A DNA stretch of 7,397 nt from an uncultured Paraburkholderia sp. Its GTDB lineage: Bacteria; Pseudomonadota; Gammaproteobacteria; Burkholderiales; Burkholderiaceae. The stretch is taken from positions 1 through 7,397 of the forward strand of contig CALFSF010000150.1 of assembly GCA_937917025.1 (NCBI GenBank), given 5' to 3'. A program made the position numbers and the translations under genes. Below the pieces are notes generated by a model. That model saw only the letters and a program-made list of their open reading frames with translations, ran no database searches and was not told the DNA's origin. Below are positions 1 to 6,719 of the stretch, piece after piece. The stretch's first letter is position 1. Every line of letters begins with the position of its first letter.

Positions 1-5
1 TGGTC

Positions 6-36
6 CCCTCGCTTGGTCGTGCGGGGCCCTCGCTTG
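6..36. repeat. 10-base direct repeat, 21-base period
   Basis: CCCTCGCTTG occurs at 6-15 and again at 27-36. The starts are 21 bases apart, about two helical turns, so both copies would lie on the same face of the DNA. The second copy is also the loop of the hairpin at 21-42. This geometry would suit a dimeric regulator, but chance in GC-rich sequence is a serious alternative. Confidence 0.3.
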
Positions 37-59
37 TCCCGCTTCAGCAACGGTTTTTT
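21..59 (+). terminator. weak terminator-like hairpin with distant T-run
   Basis: GCGGG (21-25) can pair with CCCGC (38-42) around a loop of about 12 bases, with a possible G-T wobble inside. A run of six T lies at 54-59, 11 bases after the stem. A canonical intrinsic terminator has the T-run directly after the stem, so this is a poor match. It could mark the end of a gene to the left of the window, or be chance. Confidence 0.18.
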
Positions 60-80
60 CTCTGTCGTCTGTTTTCGCAC

Positions 81-251
81 TGCCATACGTCACACCCGTA
101 GTTGGCCATCATCGTTTGGTCTGAACGTCATTATCGGTCATCCGCTGCCGCGTGATCGCCCCAACGTCCCCACGAACGCCTCCGATACAACACCCTCCTA
201 ATGTTCGGAGGTGACATCCCCCGCCCTCATACCTACGCTCATTGCCATACG
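81..251. repeat. 9-base direct repeat TGCCATACG in the leader
   Basis: TGCCATACG occurs at 81-89 and 243-251; the two bases before each copy are AC and AT. The copies are 162 bases apart on the same strand, both upstream of the first gene. They may be regulator half-sites or chance; nothing else supports a role. Confidence 0.2.
194..211 (+). promoter_or_regulatory. small hairpin with Shine-Dalgarno-like 3' arm
   Basis: CCTCC (194-198) and GGAGG (207-211) are perfect complements around an 8-base loop, about 116 bases before the first gene. The 3' arm looks like a ribosome binding site, but no ATG or GTG with a plausible frame follows at the right distance. It may be a leader-RNA structure; the short stem keeps confidence low. 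Confidence 0.25.
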
Positions 252-312
252 AAACGCAAACCTCATCCGTGGGTTCGCGCGAATATCGGTCCTGGGCGCA
301 GATTCGCCCACC

Positions 313-320
313 AGGGAGAA
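313..320 (+). promoter_or_regulatory. ribosome binding site fixing the start of the first gene
   Basis: AGGGAGAA lies 6 bases before the ATG at 327. The in-frame ATG at 201 has no such site, so this motif favours 327 as the true start and makes 201-326 leader rather than coding. Confidence 0.7.
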
Positions 321-326
321 GGCGTC

Positions 327-1610
327 ATGACGCGACATGACCAGACGTCGCAGCAGGCTCACACGATCGATTACATCGCTACAGCGCTCGCCGATCGCGG
401 GCTCGATCTCGATCTGCTTGCGAGGCGTATGCGCGCCGTCAGTACCGAATCGGACGCAACCGGAGAGATCGTCAGTCCTCCCTGGCATGCGGATGACGTA
501 AGCGCTCTGAACATGAACCTCGTGCCTACCCGGTACGGTGGCTGCCCGGCTCTGGAATGCCTCGTGGCACAGGCAACGTTGATGGCCTGCCTCGGGGAAG
601 CCGACGCAAGCCTCGCGCTGGCATTGCCCGGCCCGGGGCTCGCCATGCCGCCTGTCGTTGCGCTCGCCTCGACGCAGCAGCAGGCCCGGTTCTTCCAGCG
701 GTTCCAGTCGGGAACACCGCGCTGGGGCGCCTTCGCCATCACCGAGCCTGACTTCGGTTCAGACGCGACTGCCATGCGCACCAGTGCACGAAAGACGGGT
801 CGCGGCTGGGTCCTGAACGGCACAAAGTGCTTTATCACGAACGGCGCACGCGCCGACTGCGTGATCACGTTCGCAACGGTCAACCGGCAGATGGGTCGCT
901 ACGGTGTCCGCGCATTCCTGGTGGATCGCAATACACCAGGATTCACGGTGTCGCGCATCGAATGGATGGCAGGCCTGCGCGCGACCCAGCTTGCCGTGCT
1001 GTCCTACGCCGACTGCGAGGTCACCGACGATGCGCTGCTTGCCCGCGGCGACGAGAAGCCACTTGATGACGCTTTCTCGGGTGCGCAGCGGTCCTGGGAC
1101 TATTTCAGGCCACTGCTTTCCGCCGTCATGGTCGGCACCTGCCGGCGGGTGCGCGCGGACCTTGCGGCCTGGCTCGATGCGGGCGGCACGCCCGCGGACA
1201 GGCACCGCAGCGTGGCGAGCGTGGAAGCGTCCCTGCGCGACATCGACCGCCAGATTGCGGCCGCATGGCTACTCTGCCACTGCACGGCCTGGAAAGCAGA
1301 TCGCGGCGTTGCAACGTCAATGGATTCATCCATGACCAAGGCGTTTGCCTCGCGCGTGGCCGCGCGGGTGACGCGCGCTGCGATGGACCTCGCCGGTATC
1401 GACGGCATCACTGCCTTTCCGTCACTTGAGCAGGCTTACCGGGACGCCAAAGCTTTCGACATCATGGAAGGTACCGGCGATCTGCAGCGACTCATGATTG
1501 CGCGGGCAGCGCAGCGATCGACGTCGCGCCCGTGGGACATCCGTGAGCCGTCCAACCCTCGCGCGTCCGACGCCCACCGCTCCCGCCAGGAGACATCTCA
1601 TGACGCATAA
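327..1610 (+). CDS. acyl-CoA (acyl-ACP) dehydrogenase family protein
   Basis: A 427-residue flavoprotein of the acyl-CoA dehydrogenase family, which makes an alpha,beta double bond in a thioester-bound acyl chain and passes electrons from FAD to an acceptor. Family signatures are present: FAITEPDFGSDATAM at residues 136-150 (flavin/substrate contact), WVLNGTKCFITNG at 161-173, and near the C-terminus a YRDAK...IMEGT segment with E381, which aligns with the catalytic Glu376 of medium-chain dehydrogenase. The length is slightly above the usual 380-400 because of a charged tail of about 35 residues after the last core helix. The start at 327 has a good ribosome binding site; the in-frame ATG at 201 would add 42 residues unlike the family. 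Its last 11 bases overlap the carrier protein gene, which suggests that the substrate may be bound to that carrier, as for prolyl-carrier dehydrogenases such as PltE. The substrate cannot be told from sequence. Confidence 0.9.
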   Translation: MTRHDQTSQQAHTIDYIATALADRGLDLDLLARRMRAVSTESDATGEIVSPPWHADDVSALNMNLVPTRYGGCPALECLVAQATLMACLGEADASLALALPGPGLAMPPVVALASTQQQARFFQRFQSGTPRWGAFAITEPDFGSDATAMRTSARKTGRGWVLNGTKCFITNGARADCVITFATVNRQMGRYGVRAFLVDRNTPGFTVSRIEWMAGLRATQLAVLSYADCEVTDDALLARGDEKPLDDAFSGAQRSWDYFRPLLSAVMVGTCRRVRADLAAWLDAGGTPADRHRSVASVEASLRDIDRQIAAAWLLCHCTAWKADRGVATSMDSSMTKAFASRVAARVTRAAMDLAGIDGITAFPSLEQAYRDAKAFDIMEGTGDLQRLMIARAAQRSTSRPWDIREPSNPRASDAHRSRQETSHDA

Positions 1611-1878
1611 CACGCACGGCCCCCGGCGCGAGGAAATCGCAGCCACCATCCGGTCATGCCTGGTGTCGGCCATTGGCAGCACCATGGCTGCGGACCTGAT
1701 CGCAGACGACACGAACCTGTTCGACGTCGGTGTCGACTCCATGAACATGACCGACCTGCTTCTACAGCTTGAGCAGCGTTTCGGCTTCACGCTCGCACCG
1801 GACGATCTCTCGGCCGATCTGTTCACGCGTTTCGCCAATCTCGTCGCCTTCGTGGAATCCCATGTCCGCCGAAACTGA
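1600..1878 (+). CDS. acyl carrier protein
   Basis: A 92-residue stand-alone carrier protein. The phosphopantetheine attachment motif is FDVGVDSMNM, with S47 as the modified serine; Met follows it where Leu is most common (DSL). Downstream LLLQLEQRFGF and the acidic PDDLSADLF stretch match helices II-III of the ACP fold, and the C-terminal helix (about residues 77-90) is present. The start is supported by AGGAGA at 1588-1593, 6 bases ahead; the longer open frame from 1498 lies inside the dehydrogenase gene. It overlaps the preceding gene by 11 bases and the following one by 17. Inferred role: holds the acid activated by the ligase (3859-5490) while the dehydrogenase and ketosynthases act on it. 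It is too divergent in context to be the housekeeping fatty-acid ACP. Confidence 0.9.
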   Translation: MTHNTHGPRREEIAATIRSCLVSAIGSTMAADLIADDTNLFDVGVDSMNMTDLLLQLEQRFGFTLAPDDLSADLFTRFANLVAFVESHVRRN

Positions 1879-2884
1879 TGCCGTTCGCCGCCGACCATGC
1901 ATCATGGCCACGGCCCGGTATGTTCCGCAGGCGCGCGTGCGGGCCGACGTTGCGTTGCAGCACCCGGCACCCCCTTTATCCGCACGGGAAGCCGTCATGC
2001 GATCAGTCTATGCCGATACGCTGCGCTGGCGCCCCGGGGTGGATCCTGGCCCCGTCAATCATTCATCGAGCCCGGTGCGTACCGCGATGCCTGAGTACGT
2101 CGCCTGCGAGCCACACCTCCGTCTCTCGGAGATGGCATCAATGGTCGCGGGAGAAGCCATCCGGCGGTGCCCCGCGAAGGAGAGCCCGCCACCGGATCAG
2201 GTCATCGTCTGCGCGACAAGCTTCGAGGACGACCTCGCGCTCTCGTGCGCGGGTCGGCTGCACAGCGAGCTCGGATCCACAGGGGTGCCGTTCGCGATTG
2301 GACAGCTTCAGGGCGTCTCTTTCTTTCTTGCGCTTCAAGTCGCGTCCGACATGATGGCCAGCGACGAGCGCATGCGCAGTGCACTGATCGTCGGCGCTGA
2401 ACGCTGGCTGCCGCCGTTCTCCCGGCAGGTCGGGACGCTCACCGCATTGGGTGACGGTGCCGCCGCCGCGCTGGTCAGGCAGCAGGCGGGACCCGGATGG
2501 CGTGTGCTCAATGTCAACGTCCACACGCCTGACCTCCCATTCCGGTCCCCCGATGTGTATGTCGACGAAACGGTCCTGGTCGAAGTCATCGGGCAAACAT
2601 GCATGCAGGCGGGCCTGAACCCCACGGCAATCAACTGGGTCGTGCCCCCGCGCATCAATACCACCCTGGCATGCGACGTCAGCGCAGATGCCCGACTTCC
2701 TGTGTGGCGGATGTGGTACCCCGAACCGGGCGACATCGGCTATCTGTGTGCCGCAGACGCGCTGGCGCAGCTCCACGTCTTGCTGCAGTCGGTTGTCCCG
2801 ACGGACGGGCAACGCATCCTGCTGTGGGCGACCGGCCTCCAGGGGCAGGCCGCCTGCGCCATCGTCCAATACTGCGGGAGCTAG
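1862..2884 (+). CDS. ketosynthase-III-fold protein lacking catalytic residues
   Basis: A 340-residue thiolase-fold protein most like 3-oxoacyl-ACP synthase III (FabH). The opening beta strand (RRPCIMATARYVPQ, residues 10-23) matches the usual start of FabH proteins, and GAERW and LGDGAAAALV (about 178-205) fit the middle of the family. The active site is gone. Aligned with the next gene product, the nucleophile segment reads FAIGQLQGVS (144-153) and has G151 in place of Cys; the PHxxN motif is PPRIN (262-266), with P263 in place of His; and the late motif is GDIGY (290-294) instead of GRIGH. It is therefore unlikely to condense acyl chains by itself. Inferred role: non-catalytic partner of the ketosynthase encoded 2 bases downstream, as PqsB is for PqsC. 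The start at 1862 overlaps the ACP gene by 17 bases and has only a weak GGAA site, so translation is probably coupled. The ATG at 1904 is possible but would cut the first strand; the frame from 1769 lies within the ACP gene. Confidence 0.8.
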   Translation: MSAETDAVRRRPCIMATARYVPQARVRADVALQHPAPPLSAREAVMRSVYADTLRWRPGVDPGPVNHSSSPVRTAMPEYVACEPHLRLSEMASMVAGEAIRRCPAKESPPPDQVIVCATSFEDDLALSCAGRLHSELGSTGVPFAIGQLQGVSFFLALQVASDMMASDERMRSALIVGAERWLPPFSRQVGTLTALGDGAAAALVRQQAGPGWRVLNVNVHTPDLPFRSPDVYVDETVLVEVIGQTCMQAGLNPTAINWVVPPRINTTLACDVSADARLPVWRMWYPEPGDIGYLCAADALAQLHVLLQSVVPTDGQRILLWATGLQGQAACAIVQYCGS

Positions 2885-2886
2885 CG

Positions 2887-3834
2887 ATGCCTGCGCCCCC
2901 AACCCGTTCCCTGCTGTCGCTGTCCGGTATCGCACTCAGCCTTCCGGCCCGGACGGTCGATGCGAACACCTGGGCCTGTCGCTGCGGATTTCCCGAGGCC
3001 CGCGCGAGCGCACTGCTGAAAAACGGTGTCCAACAGTTCCACGACGCCGCAGCAGTTTCCCCCGTCACATTCGCGTGCGAAGCGGTTTCCGCCCTGCTTG
3101 AAGATACCGGCACGACACCGGCAAGTATCGATGCCCTGATCTACACGCACACCATCCAGAGCAGCGTCATGGCGCCGCCTGCCGGTACTGCAGCGTTCAT
3201 CCAGTCCCGTATGGGCTTCGAGCGCGCACTCGCATTCTCGGTGATGCAGCAGAACTGCGTCTCGCCGATGGCCGCCATCCGTGTGCTGCGCGTGCTCACG
3301 CTCGCAGGTCGCCCCATCCAGCGGGCGATTGTCGTGTGTGCAGATGTGATGGGCTCGGGCTGCGATCATCTACGCGCCATCGACGACCTCGCGCTACACA
3401 GCGATGGGGCATGCGCGCTCCTGCTGGAACGCGGCGTCGATCGCAACCGCATCGTGGGGCTGCACCTTTATACGGACAGTCGCTACTTCCGCGGCACCGA
3501 CGATGACCTTCAGCCCGTACCGGATGACCGCTACTACTGGTCAGCATTTACGACGATGCGAGCGGCACTGGGACAGGCAGGCGTCACGGGGAATGAGCTC
3601 GTCCATATTCTGCCTCACCATGTGAACCTCCCCGGCTGGCAGCGCCTCACGGCCATGCTGTCCGTGCCACGGGAGCGTCTTTACACAGCGAACTTCGGCC
3701 GCATCGGTCACGTGTTCGGTGCCGATCCGTTCATCAACTTCCACTCCGCGCCACGCGGGCAACCGGACTCCTGTTCCCTGCTGTTCTCCAGCGGGCTTGC
3801 CGGCTGCTTTGGCGCCATGGTGATCCGCCACTGA
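2887..3834 (+). CDS. ketosynthase-III-like condensing enzyme
   Basis: A 315-residue FabH-like protein. The nucleophile is visible as C124 in FSVMQQNCVSPMAA, and the catalytic His as H244 in LPHHVN (242-247), equivalent to the PHQAN motif of FabH. The third FabH residue, Asn of the GNTS motif, is not conserved: the segment is NFGRIGHVFGAD (269-280), with H275 and an alternative N269 nearby. PqsC also works with Cys and His but no Asn, so this resembles non-canonical acyl transfer or condensing enzymes more than fatty-acid initiation. The start at 2887 has GGGAG at 2876-2880 and lies 2 bases after the previous stop; the open frame from 2599 overlaps the previous gene and is rejected. Likely role (inference): forms a heterodimer with the product of the preceding gene and acts on the ACP-bound chain, by condensation or release. 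The family call is firm; the reaction is not known. Confidence 0.85.
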   Translation: MPAPPTRSLLSLSGIALSLPARTVDANTWACRCGFPEARASALLKNGVQQFHDAAAVSPVTFACEAVSALLEDTGTTPASIDALIYTHTIQSSVMAPPAGTAAFIQSRMGFERALAFSVMQQNCVSPMAAIRVLRVLTLAGRPIQRAIVVCADVMGSGCDHLRAIDDLALHSDGACALLLERGVDRNRIVGLHLYTDSRYFRGTDDDLQPVPDDRYYWSAFTTMRAALGQAGVTGNELVHILPHHVNLPGWQRLTAMLSVPRERLYTANFGRIGHVFGADPFINFHSAPRGQPDSCSLLFSSGLAGCFGAMVIRH

Positions 3835-3858
3835 TCCGAACCTGATCGCTATCCGGCC

Positions 3859-5490
3859 ATGAGAAACCTCCTCGATCTTGTCCAGTCGGCTGCGCGCCGC
3901 ACACCCGATGCGCCATCGCTCGTGTGCGGCGATGTCCGCCTCACCTACCAGCAGCTACTGCAGCGCAGTCATGCTTTCGGACAGGCCCTGTCTTCCCACG
4001 GGGTGGCTCCGGGCGAGCGCGTCGCCATTTTTCTCGACAAACGGATCGAGACCGTGGTGTCGATGCTCGGCGCCTGTGCCGCCGGGTGCGTTTTCGTTCC
4101 GGCGAATCCACTCCTGAAACCAGACCAGGTGGCCCATGTACTTCAGGACAGCGGCGCCCGGTGCCTCGTCACCACCGCACTGCGCGCCCGCGCTCTGGCC
4201 GCTACGGGCGTTGCGCCGGTGTCCGATGTCATCGTCGTGGACGAACCAGACCTGGCTCCTTCTGATCAGGCGAGCGGGGTCAGGGTACACCGCTGGCCAG
4301 ACTCCATCTCCAGCCCCAACGACGCACCGGTGCCGCCCTCGGCTGCAACCTGTATCGACACCGACCTCGCAGCCCTTCTCTATACATCCGGCTCGACGGG
4401 ATTGCCCAAGGGGGTGATGCTCAGCCACCGGAACCTGCTCGAAGGCGCCTGGAGCGTCGCTGAGTACCTGCGGCACGATCCGTCGGACCGCATTCTTGCC
4501 GTCCTGCCTCTAAGCTTCGATGCGGGCCTCAGCCAGCTGACCTCGACCTGGTCGGCAGGCGCGACAGCAGTGCTGCTGAACTACCTCACGGCACACGATG
4601 CTGTCCTCGCGTGCGAGCGCGAACACATCACTGCGATCACCGGTGTGCCGCCATTGTGGATGCAGCTCACCGGTGCAAGCTGGCCAGACGGGGCACGCAA
4701 CAATCTGCGCTACTTCTCGAACACCGGAGGTCGCCTTCCGCTGCCTGTCCTGCAGAAACTGCGCGCGCTGTTTCCGCGGGCCACGCCGTTTCTGATGTAC
4801 GGGCTGACGGAGGCATTCCGCTCCACGTTCCTCGACCCTGCCGAGGTTGACCGTCGTCCCGACTCGATCGGCAAGGCCGTGCCCAATGCGCGGATCCTCG
4901 TGGTCCATGAGGACGGTACGCCGTGCGCTCCAGATGAAGCCGGTGAGCTGGTACATGTCGGCGCATGCGTCACGCTGGGCTACTGGAACGACGCTGCACG
5001 TACCGCGCAACGCTACCGCCCTTCGCCTGAAGCAAAGCCGGGCGGCGCGCCGCGTGATATGGCGGTGTGGTCCGGGGACCTCGTGCGGTGCGACGCCGAA
5101 GGCTTTCTCTATTTCATCGCCCGCAACGACGCCCAGATCAAGAGTTCCGGCTACCGGATCAGTCCGGAGGAGATCGAGGAAACGGTCCACGCAAGTGGAC
5201 TTGTCGTGGAAGCCGTCGCGGTGGGTATCCCGGATGACGCGCTTGGCGAAGCCGTAGTGTTACTCGTCGTCCTGACCGGTGATTCAGACGTCGAAGCGCT
5301 AGGTAACTGGTGCACGCAGCGCCTGCCACGTTACATGGTTCCTCGACATATCATTAGTTATCCATACATTCCTCGCAATCCCAATGGAAAATTCGACCGG
5401 ACAGCGCTGCGTATCGGGATTGCATCATCCGGCGTTGCGTCGTCCGGGCTCGCGTCGCTCGCGCGCGATCCTGGGGAGAAACCATCATGA
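3859..5490 (+). CDS. AMP-forming acyl/aminoacyl ligase, exosortase-A-associated type
   Basis: A 543-residue adenylate-forming enzyme that would activate a carboxylic acid with ATP and transfer it to CoA or to the ACP thiol. Core motifs are all present: P-loop YTSGSTGLPKG (175-185), MYGLTEA (313-319), WSGD (404-407), hinge and A8 region ARNDAQIKSSGYRISPEEIE (421-440), and the A10 lysine K511 in NPNGKFD. Stretches such as NPLLKPDQVAHVL and EAFRSTFLDPAEVDRRPDSI strongly recall the ligase found in exosortase A (PEP-CTERM) loci, from memory of that family. LSFDAGL (218-224) places D221 where amino-acid-activating domains hold the Asp that binds the amino group, which hints at an amino-acid substrate. 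The gene follows a 24-base gap with no clear ribosome binding site and overlaps the next gene as ATGA. Oddities: an AT-rich codon patch around the A10 motif and an Ala/Ser/Gly repeat in the tail. Confidence 0.88.
   Translation: MRNLLDLVQSAARRTPDAPSLVCGDVRLTYQQLLQRSHAFGQALSSHGVAPGERVAIFLDKRIETVVSMLGACAAGCVFVPANPLLKPDQVAHVLQDSGARCLVTTALRARALAATGVAPVSDVIVVDEPDLAPSDQASGVRVHRWPDSISSPNDAPVPPSAATCIDTDLAALLYTSGSTGLPKGVMLSHRNLLEGAWSVAEYLRHDPSDRILAVLPLSFDAGLSQLTSTWSAGATAVLLNYLTAHDAVLACEREHITAITGVPPLWMQLTGASWPDGARNNLRYFSNTGGRLPLPVLQKLRALFPRATPFLMYGLTEAFRSTFLDPAEVDRRPDSIGKAVPNARILVVHEDGTPCAPDEAGELVHVGACVTLGYWNDAARTAQRYRPSPEAKPGGAPRDMAVWSGDLVRCDAEGFLYFIARNDAQIKSSGYRISPEEIEETVHASGLVVEAVAVGIPDDALGEAVVLLVVLTGDSDVEALGNWCTQRLPRYMVPRHIISYPYIPRNPNGKFDRTALRIGIASSGVASSGLASLARDPGEKPS
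5341..5400 (+). other. AT-rich codon patch inside the ligase gene
   Basis: Counting bases gives 26 G+C in 60 (43%), well below the GC-rich surroundings. The codons here (CAT, ATT, AGT, TAT, CCT, AAT, GGA, AAA) are ones the rest of the operon uses sparingly. The patch encodes the loop before and including the A10 lysine K511. It may be a translation slow-down before the C-terminal lid domain, or a trace of recombination. Confidence 0.45.
5422..5460 (+). repeat. degenerate 15-base tandem repeat (ASSGx) in ligase tail
   Basis: Codons for ASSGV, ASSGL and a partial ASL follow each other with a 15-base period (GCATCATCCGGCGTT, GCGTCGTCCGGGCTC, then GCGTCGCTC). The repeat lies beyond the catalytic K511, so it probably makes a flexible tail and could vary in copy number between strains. 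Confidence 0.5.
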
Positions 5491-6695
5491 GCCTCACCTT
5501 CATCAGGCGGCCGCCCGGGCTGCAGTTCGGCAGCACCGACGTTCGCCAGCTGGCCGACCGCGCGGGTCGTACGCCCTTCTTCGCGTACGACCGTTCAGCG
5601 ATCGACGCCCGTGTGCAGGAACTGCGCAGCCTGCTGCCGTCCGTCATGCAGCTACACTACTCGATCAAGGCGAATCCGATGCCCGCCTTGATCCATTACC
5701 TGGCCCAACGGGTCGACGGGTTCGATGTTGCCTCCGCGCAGGAGATGGCGCTGGCGCTCGATGCCGGCACGGCTCCAGCCGCAATCGGCTTTGCCGGGCC
5801 AGGCAAGTCTTATGACGACCTGCGCCGGGCGGTTGCCAGCGGTGTCAACGTTCACGTCGAGTCGGAAACCCAGTTGAGGCTTGTCACCGCGCTTGGCTGG
5901 GAACTCGGCGTGCAGCCCAGCGTGGCGATCCGCGTCAATCCAGGTTTTCAGGTCGGACACAGCGGCATGCGCATGGGTGGCGATGCGGCACCGTTCGGCG
6001 TCGATGTCGACCAGGTGCCGGCATTGCTGTGCGAGCTCGAAACACGGGAAGTCGCACTCGCCGGCTTCCACGTCTTCTGGGGCTCGCAGTGCCTGCATGC
6101 CGCAACCATCATCGAGGCCCAGCGCCAGAGTGCGGATCTCATCCTGCGCCTCGCCAGCGCTCTGCCGCAACCGTTGCGGTTCGTGAATCTCGGCGGCGGC
6201 TTTGGCATCCCCTATTTTCCGGGCGAAACACCGCTCGATGTAAAGGCAGTCTGCGAAGCAATGCACGACTGGCTATCACCGCTTTGCGAACGTCTGCCCG
6301 GAACGACGCCGATTCTGGAGCTCGGGCGTTACCTCGTGGGCGAAGCCGGTATCTACGTGTGCCGTGTCATCGACCGGAAAGTGTCGCGCGGCAGGACATT
6401 CGTCATCACGGACGGCGGACTGCACCACCACCTGGCGGCTTCCGGCAACTTCGGCCAGGTCCTGCGCCGCAACTTTCCGGTCGTGATCGGCAACCGCCCC
6501 GACGGCGAGCCACGCGAGCGGTGTCACGTGGTCGGGTGCCTCTGCACGCCGCTCGACCGTCTCGCGGACGACGTTGAACTGCCCGAAGCGCACGTCGGGG
6601 ATTTCGTGGTGGTGAAGCAGTCGGGTGCCTATGGCCGTTCGGCGAGTCCGGTGCATTTCCTCAGCCACCCCGAACCCGCGGAAATGCTCGTGTGA
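5487..6695 (+). CDS. PLP-dependent group III decarboxylase, exosortase-A-associated type
   Basis: A 402-residue fold-type III PLP enzyme of the ornithine/diaminopimelate decarboxylase (alanine racemase-like barrel) group. Seen in order: PLP lysine K61 in YSIKANPMPAL; GFDVASAQEM (78-87); H195 in FHVFWGSQ; the phosphate-binding GGGFG at 236-240; ELGRYLVGEAG (278-288), matching EPGR; and the catalytic C353 with D357 in GCLCTPLD, matching GPxCxxxD. The early stretch with FAGPGK (102-107) is typical of the decarboxylase paired with the ligase at exosortase A loci, from memory of that family, and that pairing is repeated here through an ATGA overlap. A strong GGGGAGAA site at 5473-5480 sets the start. 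The amino-acid substrate (lysine-, ornithine-, diaminopimelate-like or other) cannot be read from the sequence. Inferred role: removes a carboxyl group from an amino-acid precursor or product of this pathway. Housekeeping LysA is unlikely given the context. Confidence 0.88.
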   Translation: MSLTFIRRPPGLQFGSTDVRQLADRAGRTPFFAYDRSAIDARVQELRSLLPSVMQLHYSIKANPMPALIHYLAQRVDGFDVASAQEMALALDAGTAPAAIGFAGPGKSYDDLRRAVASGVNVHVESETQLRLVTALGWELGVQPSVAIRVNPGFQVGHSGMRMGGDAAPFGVDVDQVPALLCELETREVALAGFHVFWGSQCLHAATIIEAQRQSADLILRLASALPQPLRFVNLGGGFGIPYFPGETPLDVKAVCEAMHDWLSPLCERLPGTTPILELGRYLVGEAGIYVCRVIDRKVSRGRTFVITDGGLHHHLAASGNFGQVLRRNFPVVIGNRPDGEPRERCHVVGCLCTPLDRLADDVELPEAHVGDFVVVKQSGAYGRSASPVHFLSHPEPAEMLV

Positions 6696-6719
6696 GACCA
6701 CACCATCCGGAGGAACGTC

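Larger units (their letters stand above)
1..326. other. 5' non-coding region upstream of the operon
   Basis: No gene can be supported in this 326-base stretch. One + strand frame is open from the window start to a TAA at 199-201, but its translation is rich in Arg, Ser and Pro and shows no domain I recognise. A second frame is open from 201 into the dehydrogenase gene, but its first 42 codons do not resemble the family. I found no convincing -35/-10 pair. The stretch contains a T6 run at 54-59, a 10-base direct repeat, a 9-base direct repeat and two short hairpins, listed separately. It probably holds the operon promoter and leader, which is inferred from position only. Confidence 0.5.

Noticed and set aside
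1..201. 3' end of an upstream gene in the frame ending at 199-201
   Set aside because: The frame is open from the window edge, but the residues show no domain or typical protein composition; too short and uncertain to annotate.
201..326. N-terminal extension of the first dehydrogenase from the ATG at 201
   Set aside because: There is no ribosome binding site for 201, a good one for 327, and the extra residues do not resemble the family.
1862..2884. Pseudogene of a ketosynthase
   Set aside because: The frame is intact over 340 codons, with normal codon bias and tight operon spacing; substitution of the active-site residues without any frameshift suggests a retained non-catalytic role.
2599..2886. 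Upstream start for the second ketosynthase
   Set aside because: It would overlap the previous gene by nearly 300 bases; the FabH-like first strand begins shortly after the ATG at 2887, which has its own ribosome binding site.
2138..2935. 265-codon open frame on the - strand
   Set aside because: It lies antisense to the ketosynthase-like gene, shows no recognisable domain and is explained by GC-rich codon bias. The + strand reading has clear family motifs.
4510..5190. 226-codon open frame on the - strand
   Set aside because: It is antisense to the ligase core motifs, and its translation has the low-complexity Arg/Gly-rich character of shadow frames.
3859..6695. An exosortase A / PEP-CTERM protein-sorting locus
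   Set aside because: Only the ligase and decarboxylase resemble that system. No exosortase, PEP-CTERM protein or exopolysaccharide gene is visible in the window.
5487..6695. Housekeeping diaminopimelate decarboxylase (lysA)
   Set aside because: The fold and catalytic residues are shared, but overlap with the ligase gene and details such as the KANPMPAL and FAGPGK stretches fit the ligase-paired subgroup better.
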